From assembly GCF_022749495.1 (NCBI RefSeq), contig NZ_CP094241.1, positions 868,001 through 932,000 on the forward strand: a stretch of DNA of 64,000 bases, in the 5' to 3' direction. A program made the position numbers and the translations under genes. Shown in pieces: positions 6,744-14,480 of the stretch. How positions within the stretch are numbered: position 1 is the first letter of the stretch; each line of letters opens with the position of its first letter. The notes beneath the pieces were generated by a model. It was not told where the DNA came from. It searched no databases and saw nothing but the letters and a program-made list of their open reading frames with translations. The stretch comes from Neisseria macacae ATCC 33926 (GTDB lineage Bacteria; Pseudomonadota; Gammaproteobacteria; Burkholderiales; Neisseriaceae).

Positions 6744-7694
6744 ATGAATGTAATAGGATTCGATATTTCCAAAGATACCATAGACGTAACTTTGCTTAGA
6801 ACTAGCGGCCAATCAGACTATATTAAAATAGCTAACGCTTGCGAAGGCTTCGAAAAACTAAATGACTGGATACGATCAAAACGTATCCGCAAAATAAGTA
6901 TTAGCATGGAAGCAACTGGCATTTATTACGAAGAAGCTGCTGACTATTTCAGTGCAATTTATCAAGTCTTCGTTATAAATCCTCTGAAAATTAAAGACTA
7001 CTCAAAAAGCCAGTTTAGCCACACAAAAACCGATAGAGCCGATTCAAGGCTCATAGCAGAATACACAAAACGCCATTTAGATAAACTTACACCGTTCAAG
7101 CCGTCTGAAAACCCAACCCTGTATAAACTGATAAGCCTGCTCCAGCAACTCAAACAACAGCAAAACGAAAGTCAAAACAGACTGCACGCCGCAAAAGATA
7201 CCTTTATTCGTGCCACACACGAAGAAATCATATTGCTCTTGGCCAAACAGATAGACCAAACGGCCAAGCGAATAGACCTGATGATTCAGCAACAAGATAG
7301 CCTGAATACGCATTACAAAAATCTGCAAACAATTCCCGGTATAGGCAAAGATACCGCCGCAATCTTGCTCCGTCATCTCACAGACAAACAATTTAAGACG
7401 GCTAACCAATTCGTATCATTCGCCGGATTAAGTCCGCTAATTGAACAATCAGGAACCAGCGTCAATAAAAAAGGCAGATTAAGCCGCTATGGTCACCGCC
7501 GGCTTAAACGCGCCTTGTTTATGCCCGCGCTTGTCGCCTATCGCATTAAAGCCTTTCCTAAGTTAGTTCAAAACTTATCTCATAAGCCTAAAATGGTTGT
7601 CATAGTTGCTTTGATGCGTAAACTTGCCAAAATCGCCTACTACATCCATAAAACACAAAAGCCGTTCGAAAAAATGCGCTATCAAACAGCTTAA
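6744..7694 (+). CDS. IS110 / Piv-family transposase (PivNM-like)
   Basis: 316 residues from ATG 6744 (MNVIGFDISKDTIDVTL), with TAAGGA upstream. The N-terminal RuvC-like DEDD domain is visible: D at DISKD, E at SMEATG, D at KTDRADSRLIAEY. The C-terminal transposase_20 domain has the helix-hairpin-helix IPGIGKDTAAILL and FVSFAGLSPLIEQSG. This family includes Moraxella Piv, a site-specific invertase, and the PivNM proteins encoded beside Neisseria filamentous prophages, which have been proposed to integrate them. It sits right after the phage terminators on the same strand. No terminal repeats were identified, as is usual for IS110. Confidence 0.88.
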   Translation: MNVIGFDISKDTIDVTLLRTSGQSDYIKIANACEGFEKLNDWIRSKRIRKISISMEATGIYYEEAADYFSAIYQVFVINPLKIKDYSKSQFSHTKTDRADSRLIAEYTKRHLDKLTPFKPSENPTLYKLISLLQQLKQQQNESQNRLHAAKDTFIRATHEEIILLLAKQIDQTAKRIDLMIQQQDSLNTHYKNLQTIPGIGKDTAAILLRHLTDKQFKTANQFVSFAGLSPLIEQSGTSVNKKGRLSRYGHRRLKRALFMPALVAYRIKAFPKLVQNLSHKPKMVVIVALMRKLAKIAYYIHKTQKPFEKMRYQTA

Positions 7695-7713
7695 CGAAAA
7701 CAAACAAAAGAAA

Positions 7714-7736
7714 ACGGCTGCCGTAAAAGCAGCCGT
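7714..7736. terminator. Hairpin after the Piv transposase
   Basis: ACGGCTGC and GCAGCCGT pair (8 bp) around a 7-nt loop, 20 bp after the stop. There is no clear T run, so termination strength is uncertain. Confidence 0.4.
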
Positions 7737-7863
7737 GGCTTGTTGCATTCGATGGAAAGGCAATAAATAAATATTAAATGAAAACAATCAAATATAAAAT
7801 AAATCGAAATTTATATTTGACAATGCGATATACCATCTTTTGTATTCCTTAATCTCACATCCC

Positions 7864-8310
7864 TCAGAATTCGCAAGTAAAGCGGTAGAATTTTTCGGCA
7901 GTCGAACCGATTTTTATTTTATGCCATTTTAACTCTTCGACCGGCAAGATTTCGTATGCACTGAGTTTACCCTTGCTGTCAAAAAATGCGCTCTCTTCAT
8001 ATGAGATTTCTTTGTTTTTGCAGTCGATTTGGAATTTAAAACGGGTTTTGACGTAATCCTTGCCAATGATTCGACTCCTGCCGTTTATCGTTTCGTTCGG
8101 AATAATCGGCTTAGGTTTTTCGTAACGTATTTCTATTATCGAATTCCCCGGAGAAAGTGAACGGACGAGTGTGTTGCCGTATATGGATTTTCCTTGGGCG
8201 GGGTCGGAGTGGATTAGTCGCCAGTATTCAGGTTTGTTGTAGCTTGTTTTTTCCGCATAAACGGGCAGCGTGAACAAGATGAGTGGGATGCAAAGGGCGA
8301 TTTTGTTCAT
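7864..8310 (-). CDS. Secreted hypothetical protein
   Basis: 148 residues from ATG 8310. Signal peptide MNKIALCIPLILFTLPVYA, then a small beta-rich domain with two cysteines (IDCKNKE and FTCEF at the very C-terminus) that could form a disulfide. The general shape, with an opening tyrosine/tryptophan-containing segment (EYWRLI) and a single disulfide, resembles the surface-adhesin-E-like family of small periplasmic proteins, but I cannot name it. It stands alone, downstream of mutL's terminator. The coding sequence is slightly AT-rich. Confidence 0.7.
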   Translation of the reverse strand: MNKIALCIPLILFTLPVYAEKTSYNKPEYWRLIHSDPAQGKSIYGNTLVRSLSPGNSIIEIRYEKPKPIIPNETINGRSRIIGKDYVKTRFKFQIDCKNKEISYEESAFFDSKGKLSAYEILPVEELKWHKIKIGSTAEKFYRFTCEF

Positions 8311-8329
8311 AATCGAATTTTTTATAAAC

Positions 8330-8371
8330 AGGCTGTCTGAAAATCCGTATCGGTGGTTTTTCAGACAGCCT
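8330..8371. terminator. DUS-like inverted pair downstream of mutL
   Basis: AGGCTGTCTGAAA and TTTCAGACAGCCT face each other around a 16-nt loop. The core is the AGGCTGTCTGAA variant rather than the usual AGGTCGTCTGAA. Confidence 0.7.
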
Positions 8372-8397
8372 TTATGTCTTTCGGCCATACTTCATCA

Positions 8398-10392
8398 TTA
8401 TTGTCCGCGTAAAAACAGTGCGTCCAGTTCTTTTAGCGTCAGTTTCACCCAGGTCGGGCGGCCGTGGTTGCATTGGTTGCTGCGCGGGGTGTTTTCCATG
8501 TCGCGCAGGAGGGCGTTCATTTCGGGCAGGGTGAGCTGGCGGCCGGCGCGGACGGAACCGTGGCAGGACATGGTGGCGAGGATGTGGTTTTCGTGTTCTT
8601 CGATGGTTTGGCTGCTGCCGACTTGGGCGAGTTCGCCCAATACGTCTTTGGCAAGCGAGACGACATCGGCTTTGCCGAGCATGGCGGGGACGGCGCGGAC
8701 GGCGAGGGTGTTGCCGCCCATGTCGGACAGTTCCAGACCAAAGCCTGCCAGTGCGTCGGCGTGGTCGGCGAGGGCGGCGCATTCTTCGTGGGACGCGGCG
8801 AAGGTAACGGGGATGAGCAGGCGTTGGCTTTGCAGGTTGCCGTTTTCTTGCCGCTGGCGTTTCATTTTTTCGTAGTTGACACGCTCGGCGGCAGCGTGCA
8901 TGTCGATGAGCAGCAGGCTGTCTTCGGCTTGGGCGAGGATGTAGATGCCTAATAATTGGGCGATGGCGAAGCCGAGCGGCGGCAGTTCGGGTTTGGGGTC
9001 GTCTGAAAAGCTGCGTGCGGGGTTTTCAGACGACGTGGCGGATGTGCTGCCGAAGCGGGCTTGTTCGAATTGTGCCAGCTCTATGTCCGCTTCATCGGCT
9101 GCGGTGTTTTTGAAGAGTTCGGCGTAGGTGTTGAGGGCGGCGCGGCTTTCGCGCAGGGATAGGCTGCGCTGTTGCGGCGCGCGTGCTGCCTGATAGGGCA
9201 TGGGGGCGGTTTTGCCGGAGCTGAAGGCGTTGCGCGGTTCGGAAGCGTGTGCGCTGGGTGCGGCGGCGAAGATGTTTTCAGACGACGCGGTCGGGTTTTG
9301 GAGAAACTGATGATGCTCGTTTTCAGACGACGTTGCCGTGGGACGGATGCCGGTGATTTCGTGCAACACTTCGCCTGCGTTGCCGACGCTTTCGGTCAAG
9401 TCGGCGCGGGTGTCGGCGAGGGCTTTGTTGAGGGTGTGGAACACGAGTTGGTGTACCTGCTGGCTGTCGCGGAAGCGGATTTCGGTTTTGGTGGGGTGGA
9501 CGTTGACGTCGACGGCTTCGGGCGGCAGGTCGAGGAAGAGGACGAAGGCGGGGGTGAGGGCGTTGTGCAATACGTCGCGGTATGCCTGTTTGACGGCGTG
9601 AAGCATGACTTTGTCGCGCACGAAGCGGTGGTTGACGAAGCAATATTGTTTGTCGGTTTTGCCTTTGGCGAAGGTGGGTTTGGCGATGGCGCCGTAGAGC
9701 CGCAGCGCGCCGTTGCCGCTGTCGATTTCTAAAGATGCCGCCTGAAAGTCTTCGCCGACGATGGCGGCTATGCGTTCGTGCAGGCTTTGGGCGGGGAGTT
9801 TGAACACTTGTTTGCCGTCGCGTTTGAGCGAGAAGGCAATGTGCGGATGTGCCAGCGCGAGGCGTTCGAGCATGGTGGCGCAGTGGGCGTATTCGGTGTT
9901 TTCGGATTTGAGGAACTTGCGCCGCGCGGGGGTGTTGAAGAAGAGTTCGGCAGCTTCGATGGTGGTGCCGACAGGATGGGCGGCGGCGGTGGGGTTGCTG
10001 AGTTTGCCGTCTTCGGCTTTGACTTGGGTCGCGTGCGCGCTGCCGTCTTGGCGGCTGGTCAGGATCAGGCGGCTGACGGAGGCGATGCTTGCCAAGCCTT
10101 CGCCGCGAAAGCCCATGCTGGCGACATGCTCCAAATCGTTTAAGGTTTTGATTTTACTGGTGGCGTGGCGGTGGAGTGCGAGTTCGATGTCGTCGGGGTG
10201 GATGCCGCCGCCGTTGTCGCTGACGCGGATGAGGCGGATGCCACCGCCTGCCAGCTCGACTTCAATCGCCGTCGCGCCTGCGTCTATGCTGTTTTCGACG
10301 ATTTCTTTGAGGGCGTTGGCGGGGCGTTCGACCACTTCGCCGGCGGCGATTTGGTTGACGAGGTGGTCGGGCAGGGCGGCGATTCGGGACAT
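8398..10392 (-). CDS. mutL: DNA mismatch repair protein MutL
   Basis: 664 residues. The GHKL ATPase shows motifs EIVENSIDAGAT, DNGGGIHPDD and GFRGEGLASI in the first 105 residues; the transducer domain contains NVHPTKTEIRF; a variable linker runs at about 340-480; the C-terminal dimerisation domain (about 480-660) ends RPTWVKLTLKELDALFLRGQ. MutL links MutS mismatch recognition to strand incision and excision. The start MSRIAALPDHLVNQIAAGE is canonical. The linker coding sequence holds four DUS cores in about 340 bp, which are read as SSEN or FSDDP peptides. Length is normal for Neisseria. Confidence 0.97.
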   Translation of the reverse strand: MSRIAALPDHLVNQIAAGEVVERPANALKEIVENSIDAGATAIEVELAGGGIRLIRVSDNGGGIHPDDIELALHRHATSKIKTLNDLEHVASMGFRGEGLASIASVSRLILTSRQDGSAHATQVKAEDGKLSNPTAAAHPVGTTIEAAELFFNTPARRKFLKSENTEYAHCATMLERLALAHPHIAFSLKRDGKQVFKLPAQSLHERIAAIVGEDFQAASLEIDSGNGALRLYGAIAKPTFAKGKTDKQYCFVNHRFVRDKVMLHAVKQAYRDVLHNALTPAFVLFLDLPPEAVDVNVHPTKTEIRFRDSQQVHQLVFHTLNKALADTRADLTESVGNAGEVLHEITGIRPTATSSENEHHQFLQNPTASSENIFAAAPSAHASEPRNAFSSGKTAPMPYQAARAPQQRSLSLRESRAALNTYAELFKNTAADEADIELAQFEQARFGSTSATSSENPARSFSDDPKPELPPLGFAIAQLLGIYILAQAEDSLLLIDMHAAAERVNYEKMKRQRQENGNLQSQRLLIPVTFAASHEECAALADHADALAGFGLELSDMGGNTLAVRAVPAMLGKADVVSLAKDVLGELAQVGSSQTIEEHENHILATMSCHGSVRAGRQLTLPEMNALLRDMENTPRSNQCNHGRPTWVKLTLKELDALFLRGQ

Positions 10393-10422
10393 GGGTTTCT
10401 TCCGTTTTCAAACTGGCGGGTA

Positions 10423-10458
10423 TTATAGCAAAAGGTCGTCTGAAAACCGGAATCGGGA
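10423..10458. repeat. 36-bp direct repeat, copy 1 (partner 11499-11534)
   Basis: TTATAGCAAAAGGTCGTCTG through CGGAATCGGGA recurs identically at 11499-11534. The copies bracket the AT-rich 10475-11498 insert. Confidence 0.85.
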
Positions 10459-10475
10459 TTTCAGACGACCTTTTG
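10431..10475. terminator. DUS inverted-pair terminator between mutL and cargo gene
   Basis: AAAGGTCGTCTGAAA (10431-10445) and its complement (10459-10473) form a 15-bp stem with a 13-nt loop. Confidence 0.75.
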
Positions 10476-10520
10476 AAATTTAACTGCCGTTTTACAGGAT
10501 ACTTGTAGCCTTGCTTTGTC

Positions 10521-11144
10521 TTATTTGAGATTCTCCAACAATTTTTCCCCATCAGTAATCTGAGATAATGTTTGAGCAAAAGGAAAAGAACGTCCCAAAA
10601 TGGATTTAACCTGTCTTGCTTTGATTGGATTTTGACTTAAATCGACAAAATGTTCCAGTTTTTGAAAAAATGTTTTATTATCAACACCATAATGATGGGT
10701 TTTCTCTACAATTCCTGTTGCTTGACCATATGCAACAATTCCTTGTCCGGAGGCGTATAGGAATACATAGTCTCCTTTTTTAATCCGACAGATTTTTTCT
10801 TTGTAGCCATCTTCAAATGCAGCAGCTACTTGGTTTGTCATCATGAAATTATGGTCTTCCAAGTCGTTGGCACTATTAGTATTTAATAAGAAATATCGTG
10901 TTGTAGTTGAATTATCAAATTCTTCGTCTTTTTGTTTGTCAATCATTCGTTTGTTCTCCCAGTCTTGAATAATGAATTCTTGAATTAAATCATTAATGAT
11001 GTCTTGGCGGGTTGTTTCCCAAGCATCGGCAAGCTCTTGCAAAATCAAATCATCTTTAATGGATAAACGTAAACTCAACGTAATCTTATTTTGATTTCGT
11101 TGGTTATATATTTCTGTGCGGCGGTCGATATAGCTGTTGGACAT
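10521..11144 (-). CDS. RHH-like plus EVE/PUA-like domain protein (unnamed)
   Basis: 207 residues from ATG 11144, with AAGGATATAATT upstream. The first 65 residues (KITLSLRLSIKDDLILQELA then a helix pair) look like a ribbon-helix-helix DNA-binding unit. Residues about 80-200 (RYFLLNTNS, IKKGDYVFLYASGQGIVAYGQATG, and an RQVKSILGRSFPFAQTLSQI ending) have the beta pattern of EVE/PUA-like domains, which bind modified bases and are common in restriction and defence proteins. The gene is much more AT-rich than mutL or ribBA and lies between 36-bp direct repeats with a CREE, so it is probably acquired cargo. Domain calls are by eye; function is unknown. Confidence 0.6.
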   Translation of the reverse strand: MSNSYIDRRTEIYNQRNQNKITLSLRLSIKDDLILQELADAWETTRQDIINDLIQEFIIQDWENKRMIDKQKDEEFDNSTTTRYFLLNTNSANDLEDHNFMMTNQVAAAFEDGYKEKICRIKKGDYVFLYASGQGIVAYGQATGIVEKTHHYGVDNKTFFQKLEHFVDLSQNPIKARQVKSILGRSFPFAQTLSQITDGEKLLENLK

Positions 11145-11309
11145 AATTATATCCTTTTGTTTTTAGAGTTAAATAAAATATCAGGAGGAGAATATCCTTT
11201 TTGATGATGAGTATTATGCTATATTCGTATTTTGAATGCAATAAAAATTATTCTTAAATTATTTCATAATTATTATATTATTATTTTTATTTGAAATAAA
11301 TTATAGTAA

Positions 11310-11466
11310 TATAGTGGATTAAATTTAAATCAGGACAAGGCGACGAAGCCGCAGACAGTACAGATAGTACGGAACCGATTCACTTGGTGCTTCAGCACCT
11401 TAGAGAATCGTTCTCTTTGAGCTAAGGCGAGGTAACGCCGTCCTGGTTTAAAGTTAATCCACTATA
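11310..11466. repeat. Correia repeat enclosed element, full length
   Basis: 157 bp bounded by TATAGTGGATTAAATTTAAA and its inverse ending CCACTATA, with the internal block around CACTTGGTGCTTCAGCACC. This is the long CREE form. The surrounding 11145-11309 is AT-rich and shows no gene. Confidence 0.92.
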
Positions 11467-11498
11467 ATTTTCATGGGAGGTTGGCTGAATCAGGTAAT

Positions 11499-11534
11499 TT
11501 ATAGCAAAAGGTCGTCTGAAAACCGGAATCGGGA
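11499..11534. repeat. 36-bp direct repeat, copy 2
   Basis: Same 36 bp as 10423-10458. Here the second half of the DUS hairpin is missing because the IS3 element begins at 11536. Confidence 0.85.
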
Positions 11535-11593
11535 CTGAACTGCACCCCAAAAGTTGGACACATCCCCTCCAACTCACAAGGTGCAGTTTTTTT

Positions 11594-11944
11594 ATGAGCA
11601 AATATACATTACACTTCAAATACCAAGCCGTACTCCACTACCTGCATATACGCAGCCAACAACGTACCGCAGACCACTACGGCATTTCCCGAACCCACCT
11701 GAGACGATGGATACGCGCCTATCAAGAAGGCGGTATCGGCGCACTCGAACATCCCCAATCCAAAACCATGCCCCAACACCGCAAAAACCCCTTCATCGCA
11801 GATAAACCCGACCAAGAAAAAACACAGGCAGAGCTTATTGAAGAACTGTGCTATATGCGCGCAGAGGTCGCCTACCTAAAGGAGTTAAAAGCCCTCAGCC
11901 AAAAGCAGACCGCAAAGGACAAAGCCAAACCGTCCAAACACTGA
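11594..11944 (+). CDS. IS3-family transposase OrfA
   Basis: 116 residues (MSKYTLHFKYQAVLHYLHIR). The N-terminal helix-turn-helix (QQRTADHYGISRTHLRRWIRAYQ) binds the IS ends; the C-terminal part (ELIEELCYMRAEVAYLKELKAL) is the leucine-zipper-like segment typical of IS3 OrfA. It overlaps orfB by 97 bp in another frame, the usual setting for programmed -1 frameshifting that makes the OrfAB transposase. Frame intact. Confidence 0.9.
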   Translation: MSKYTLHFKYQAVLHYLHIRSQQRTADHYGISRTHLRRWIRAYQEGGIGALEHPQSKTMPQHRKNPFIADKPDQEKTQAELIEELCYMRAEVAYLKELKALSQKQTAKDKAKPSKH

Positions 11945-12744
11945 GGGCGCAACACCCGCTCAAATACCTGCTGCACATCGCAAACCTGCCCAAAAGCAGC
12001 TTTTACTACCATCACCAAGACCGACCCGATCCCGAAGCAGCCGACAAAGCCCTCCTTGTCGAAACCTACCGGCGGCATAAAGGACGCTACGGACAAAGGC
12101 GCATTGCCGCAGCATTGGGTTGGAACCGCAAAAAAGTGGCGCGGTTGATGAAGCAGATGGAACTGAAAGCCCTCATACGGGCGAAAAAAGCCTACCGCCA
12201 TCCCGCCATGGGCGAAATATCGGAACACCTCCTCAAACGCCGGTTCAAAGCCCGAAAGCCCAACGAAAAATGGCTGACCGACGTTACCGAACTCAAAGGG
12301 AAGGACGGCAAACTGTACCTCTCGCCAATCTTGGACTTGTTCAACCGCGAGATCGTCGCCTACGCCATGAGCCGCAGAGCCGACAGCGAAATGGTGAAGG
12401 AAATGCTCGAAAAAGCCGCCCCCCGTCTGACTGCTAAAGGAACGATGCTGCATTCGGACCAAGGCGTGCTGTACCGTACGTCGGGATATAGGGAATTGCT
12501 TGCGGAGTATTCCATGGTTCAAAGCATGTCGCGAAAGGCGAACTGTTGGGACAATGCGCCGATGGAAAGCTTCTTTGCGGTGTTAAAGACGGAGTGTTTC
12601 TATAACGCAGGTGAATTGACGGTAGATGAATTGATGAAGCAGATAGATGACTATATGGATTACTACAACCGGGAGCGTTGCAGTTTGAAATTGAAAAAGC
12701 TGAGTCCTGTCGCATACAGAACCCAGCTTGCACAGAGCGCCTGA
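11848..12744 (+). CDS. IS3-family transposase OrfB (DDE integrase domain)
   Basis: About 298 codons of open frame; in IS3 elements it is normally made as an OrfAB fusion. The HTH_21-like part contains KGRYGQRRIAAALGW. The rve integrase core shows catalytic D in EKWLTDVTELKG, D in LHSDQGVLY and E in NCWDNAPMESFF. All three acidic residues are present and the frame is uninterrupted, so the element may be active. It ends 40 bp before the right inverted repeat. Confidence 0.92.
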   Translation: MLYARRGRLPKGVKSPQPKADRKGQSQTVQTLRAQHPLKYLLHIANLPKSSFYYHHQDRPDPEAADKALLVETYRRHKGRYGQRRIAAALGWNRKKVARLMKQMELKALIRAKKAYRHPAMGEISEHLLKRRFKARKPNEKWLTDVTELKGKDGKLYLSPILDLFNREIVAYAMSRRADSEMVKEMLEKAAPRLTAKGTMLHSDQGVLYRTSGYRELLAEYSMVQSMSRKANCWDNAPMESFFAVLKTECFYNAGELTVDELMKQIDDYMDYYNRERCSLKLKKLSPVAYRTQLAQSA

Positions 12745-12817
12745 ATAGGCTTTTATGAGTGTCCAAGATTTGGGGGCCAGTTCAAACTTCAGACGACCTT
12801 TTGATAAGACGGGCGGT

Positions 12818-14155
12818 TTATTTGTTTTCTGCTTCTTCAAAGCCGACGACTTCCAAGCCGAAGCCGGTCAGTCCGGTGAAGGCGGAGGGCTGTCCTAACA
12901 CGCGCAGTTTGCCGACGTTGAGGCCGGCGAGGATTTGTGCGCCGATGCCGTAGCTTTTGCTGTCCCATTTGTAGGCTTGGTTGGCGCCTTTGGGCAGGGT
13001 GCGGTCGAGCAGGGTGGCGCCGTCTTCGGTGCGGTGCAGGAGGATGACGACGCCGCTTTCGGCTTGCTGGATGCGTTCAAGGGCTTTGGGCAGCGACCAG
13101 GAATGGCGCGGGTTGGCTTGGATGAAGTCCATGACGCTGAAGGGTTCGTGTACGCGGACGAGGGTTTCGGTGTCGGCGGTGGGCTTGCCTTTGACGAGGG
13201 CGAGGTGGGTTTCGCCGGAGAGTTTGTCGACGTAAACGTGTTGCTGGAATTCGCCCCACGGGGTTTGTACGGGGGCGTTGCCCATGTCTTCGAGCAGGCT
13301 TTCGGTGCGGCTGCGGTATTCGATAAGGTCGGTAATCGTGCCGATTTTGAGGTTGTGTTCTTCGGCGAACTTCATCAGCTCGGGCATACGCGCCATGGTG
13401 CCGTCGTCGTTGATGATTTCGCAGATGACGGCGGCGGGGATTAGCCCGTTCATTTGTGCCAAATCGACGCCGGCTTCGGTGTGTCCGGCGCGTACTAGGA
13501 CGCCGCCTTTTTGCGCACGCAGCGGGAAGATGTGGCCGGGTTGGACGATGTCTTCGGGTTTGGCGGTCGGAGAGACGGCGGTTTGGATGGTCAGGGCGCG
13601 GTCGGCGGCGGAAATGCCGGTGGTGATGCCTTGCGCCGCTTCGATGGAAACGGTGAAGTTGGTGCCGTATTGCGCGCCGTTTTTCTGGGTCATCATGGGC
13701 AGGCCGAGCCGCTCGACCATGCTGCCTTCCATCGGCAGGCAAACCAGTCCGCGCGCGTGTTTGATCATGAAGTTGATGGCTTCGGGGGTGACGAACTGCG
13801 CCGCCATCAGCAAATCGCCTTCGTTTTCGCGGTCTTCCGCGTCGGTGATGATGACCATTTTGCCGGCTTTGATGTCGGCGAGGATTTCGGGGATGGAGGA
13901 AATGTGGGGCATGGTGCGTCTTTCTTGATGGTCGGGTTGGGCTGTGGCGTGTTCTTGATCCAGCCACATGGCGGGCATTTGCGCCGCCTGTTCGATTTTG
14001 CGGGCTTTTTTCTCGCCAAAGGATTTGTTTTTCAGAAGGGCGGACAATTCGCCTTGGTTGATGGCGATGGCTTCGGCAAAACGGGTTTGCTGGCCGCCGT
14101 ATTTGTCCGCTATCCATTGCCGCAGGTTGCGGCGGCGCAGGTCGGTGGTGTTCAT
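12818..14155 (-). CDS. ribBA: HTH - DHBP synthase (RibB) - GTP cyclohydrolase II-like (RibA-like) fusion
   Basis: 445 residues if translation begins at ATG 14155. Residues 1-68 are a Cro/CI-type helix-turn-helix (TRFAEAIAINQGELSALL, then KIEQAAQMPAMWLD). From MPHISSIPEILADIKAGK (codon 82, ATG 13912) the RibB domain follows, with DAEDRENEGD and the RAGHTEAGVD motif that bind ribulose 5-phosphate and Mg2+; it makes 3,4-dihydroxy-2-butanone 4-phosphate for riboflavin. The C-terminal third is RibA-like but has no cysteines, so the zinc site of GTP cyclohydrolase II is absent and that activity is unlikely. The frame is open between HTH and RibB; a start at 13912 would give plain RibBA. Confidence 0.88.
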   Translation of the reverse strand: MNTTDLRRRNLRQWIADKYGGQQTRFAEAIAINQGELSALLKNKSFGEKKARKIEQAAQMPAMWLDQEHATAQPDHQERRTMPHISSIPEILADIKAGKMVIITDAEDRENEGDLLMAAQFVTPEAINFMIKHARGLVCLPMEGSMVERLGLPMMTQKNGAQYGTNFTVSIEAAQGITTGISAADRALTIQTAVSPTAKPEDIVQPGHIFPLRAQKGGVLVRAGHTEAGVDLAQMNGLIPAAVICEIINDDGTMARMPELMKFAEEHNLKIGTITDLIEYRSRTESLLEDMGNAPVQTPWGEFQQHVYVDKLSGETHLALVKGKPTADTETLVRVHEPFSVMDFIQANPRHSWSLPKALERIQQAESGVVILLHRTEDGATLLDRTLPKGANQAYKWDSKSYGIGAQILAGLNVGKLRVLGQPSAFTGLTGFGLEVVGFEEAENK

Positions 14156-14264
14156 GATATGTGGTGTGGCTGAAAGGATGTAGGCGATTGTAGTCTTGTC
14201 TTTACCAAAAGGCAAACTGTGTTTGACGGCAGATTTTTATTACTTTTTGGTAATGTTTCGATAG

Positions 14265-14306
14265 AAGGTCGTCTGAAAAACAAAAATGGCGTTTTCAGAC
14301 GACCTT
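14265..14306. repeat. DUS inverted pair in divergent ribBA / DUF4230 spacer
   Basis: AAGGTCGTCTGAAAA and its complement around a 12-nt loop. It lies between divergent genes, so it is not an obvious terminator. Confidence 0.6.
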
Positions 14307-14342
14307 TGCTTGAAATCTGAACATTTGAAAGAATATGGGCGT

Positions 14343-14449
14343 TATAGTGGATTAAAATAAAAATGAGACAAGGCGGCAACGCCCGCCGTGTACGGGTAGT
14401 ACATAAGGGCGTTGGCAACGCCGTATCATTGCAATTTTAATCCACTATA
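14343..14449. repeat. CREE variant, 107 bp
   Basis: TATAGTGGATTAAAATAAAA to TTTTAATCCACTATA ends, but a diverged interior containing GGCGTTGGCAACGCC. It ends 31 bp before the DUF4230 start, so it is probably part of that gene's promoter region. Confidence 0.75.
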
Positions 14450-14480
14450 AGTTTAACGCAACCGAAAAGGGTCTAACCTG

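Larger units (their letters stand above)
11536..12784 (+). mobile_element. IS3-family insertion sequence (IS150-like)
   Basis: 1,249 bp. The left end TGAACTGCACCCCAAAAGTT and the inverse of the right end (TGAACTGGCCCCCAAATCTT) are imperfect inverted repeats. It carries two overlapping reading frames in the orfA/orfB arrangement. It sits 3 bp from a DUS (TTCAGACGACC starts at 12788) and splits a DUS hairpin like the one at 10431. The flanking triplets GAC and AAC could be a diverged 3-bp target duplication. Decayed ends of the same element occur at 38414-38468 and 55025-55100. Confidence 0.9.

Noticed and set aside
13077..14117. 346-codon Arg/His-rich minus-strand frame
   Set aside because: Out-of-frame shadow of ribBA in GC-rich DNA; composition unlike a real protein.
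14265..14306. DUS pair as a terminator
   Set aside because: It lies between divergent genes, so no transcript is expected to end there.
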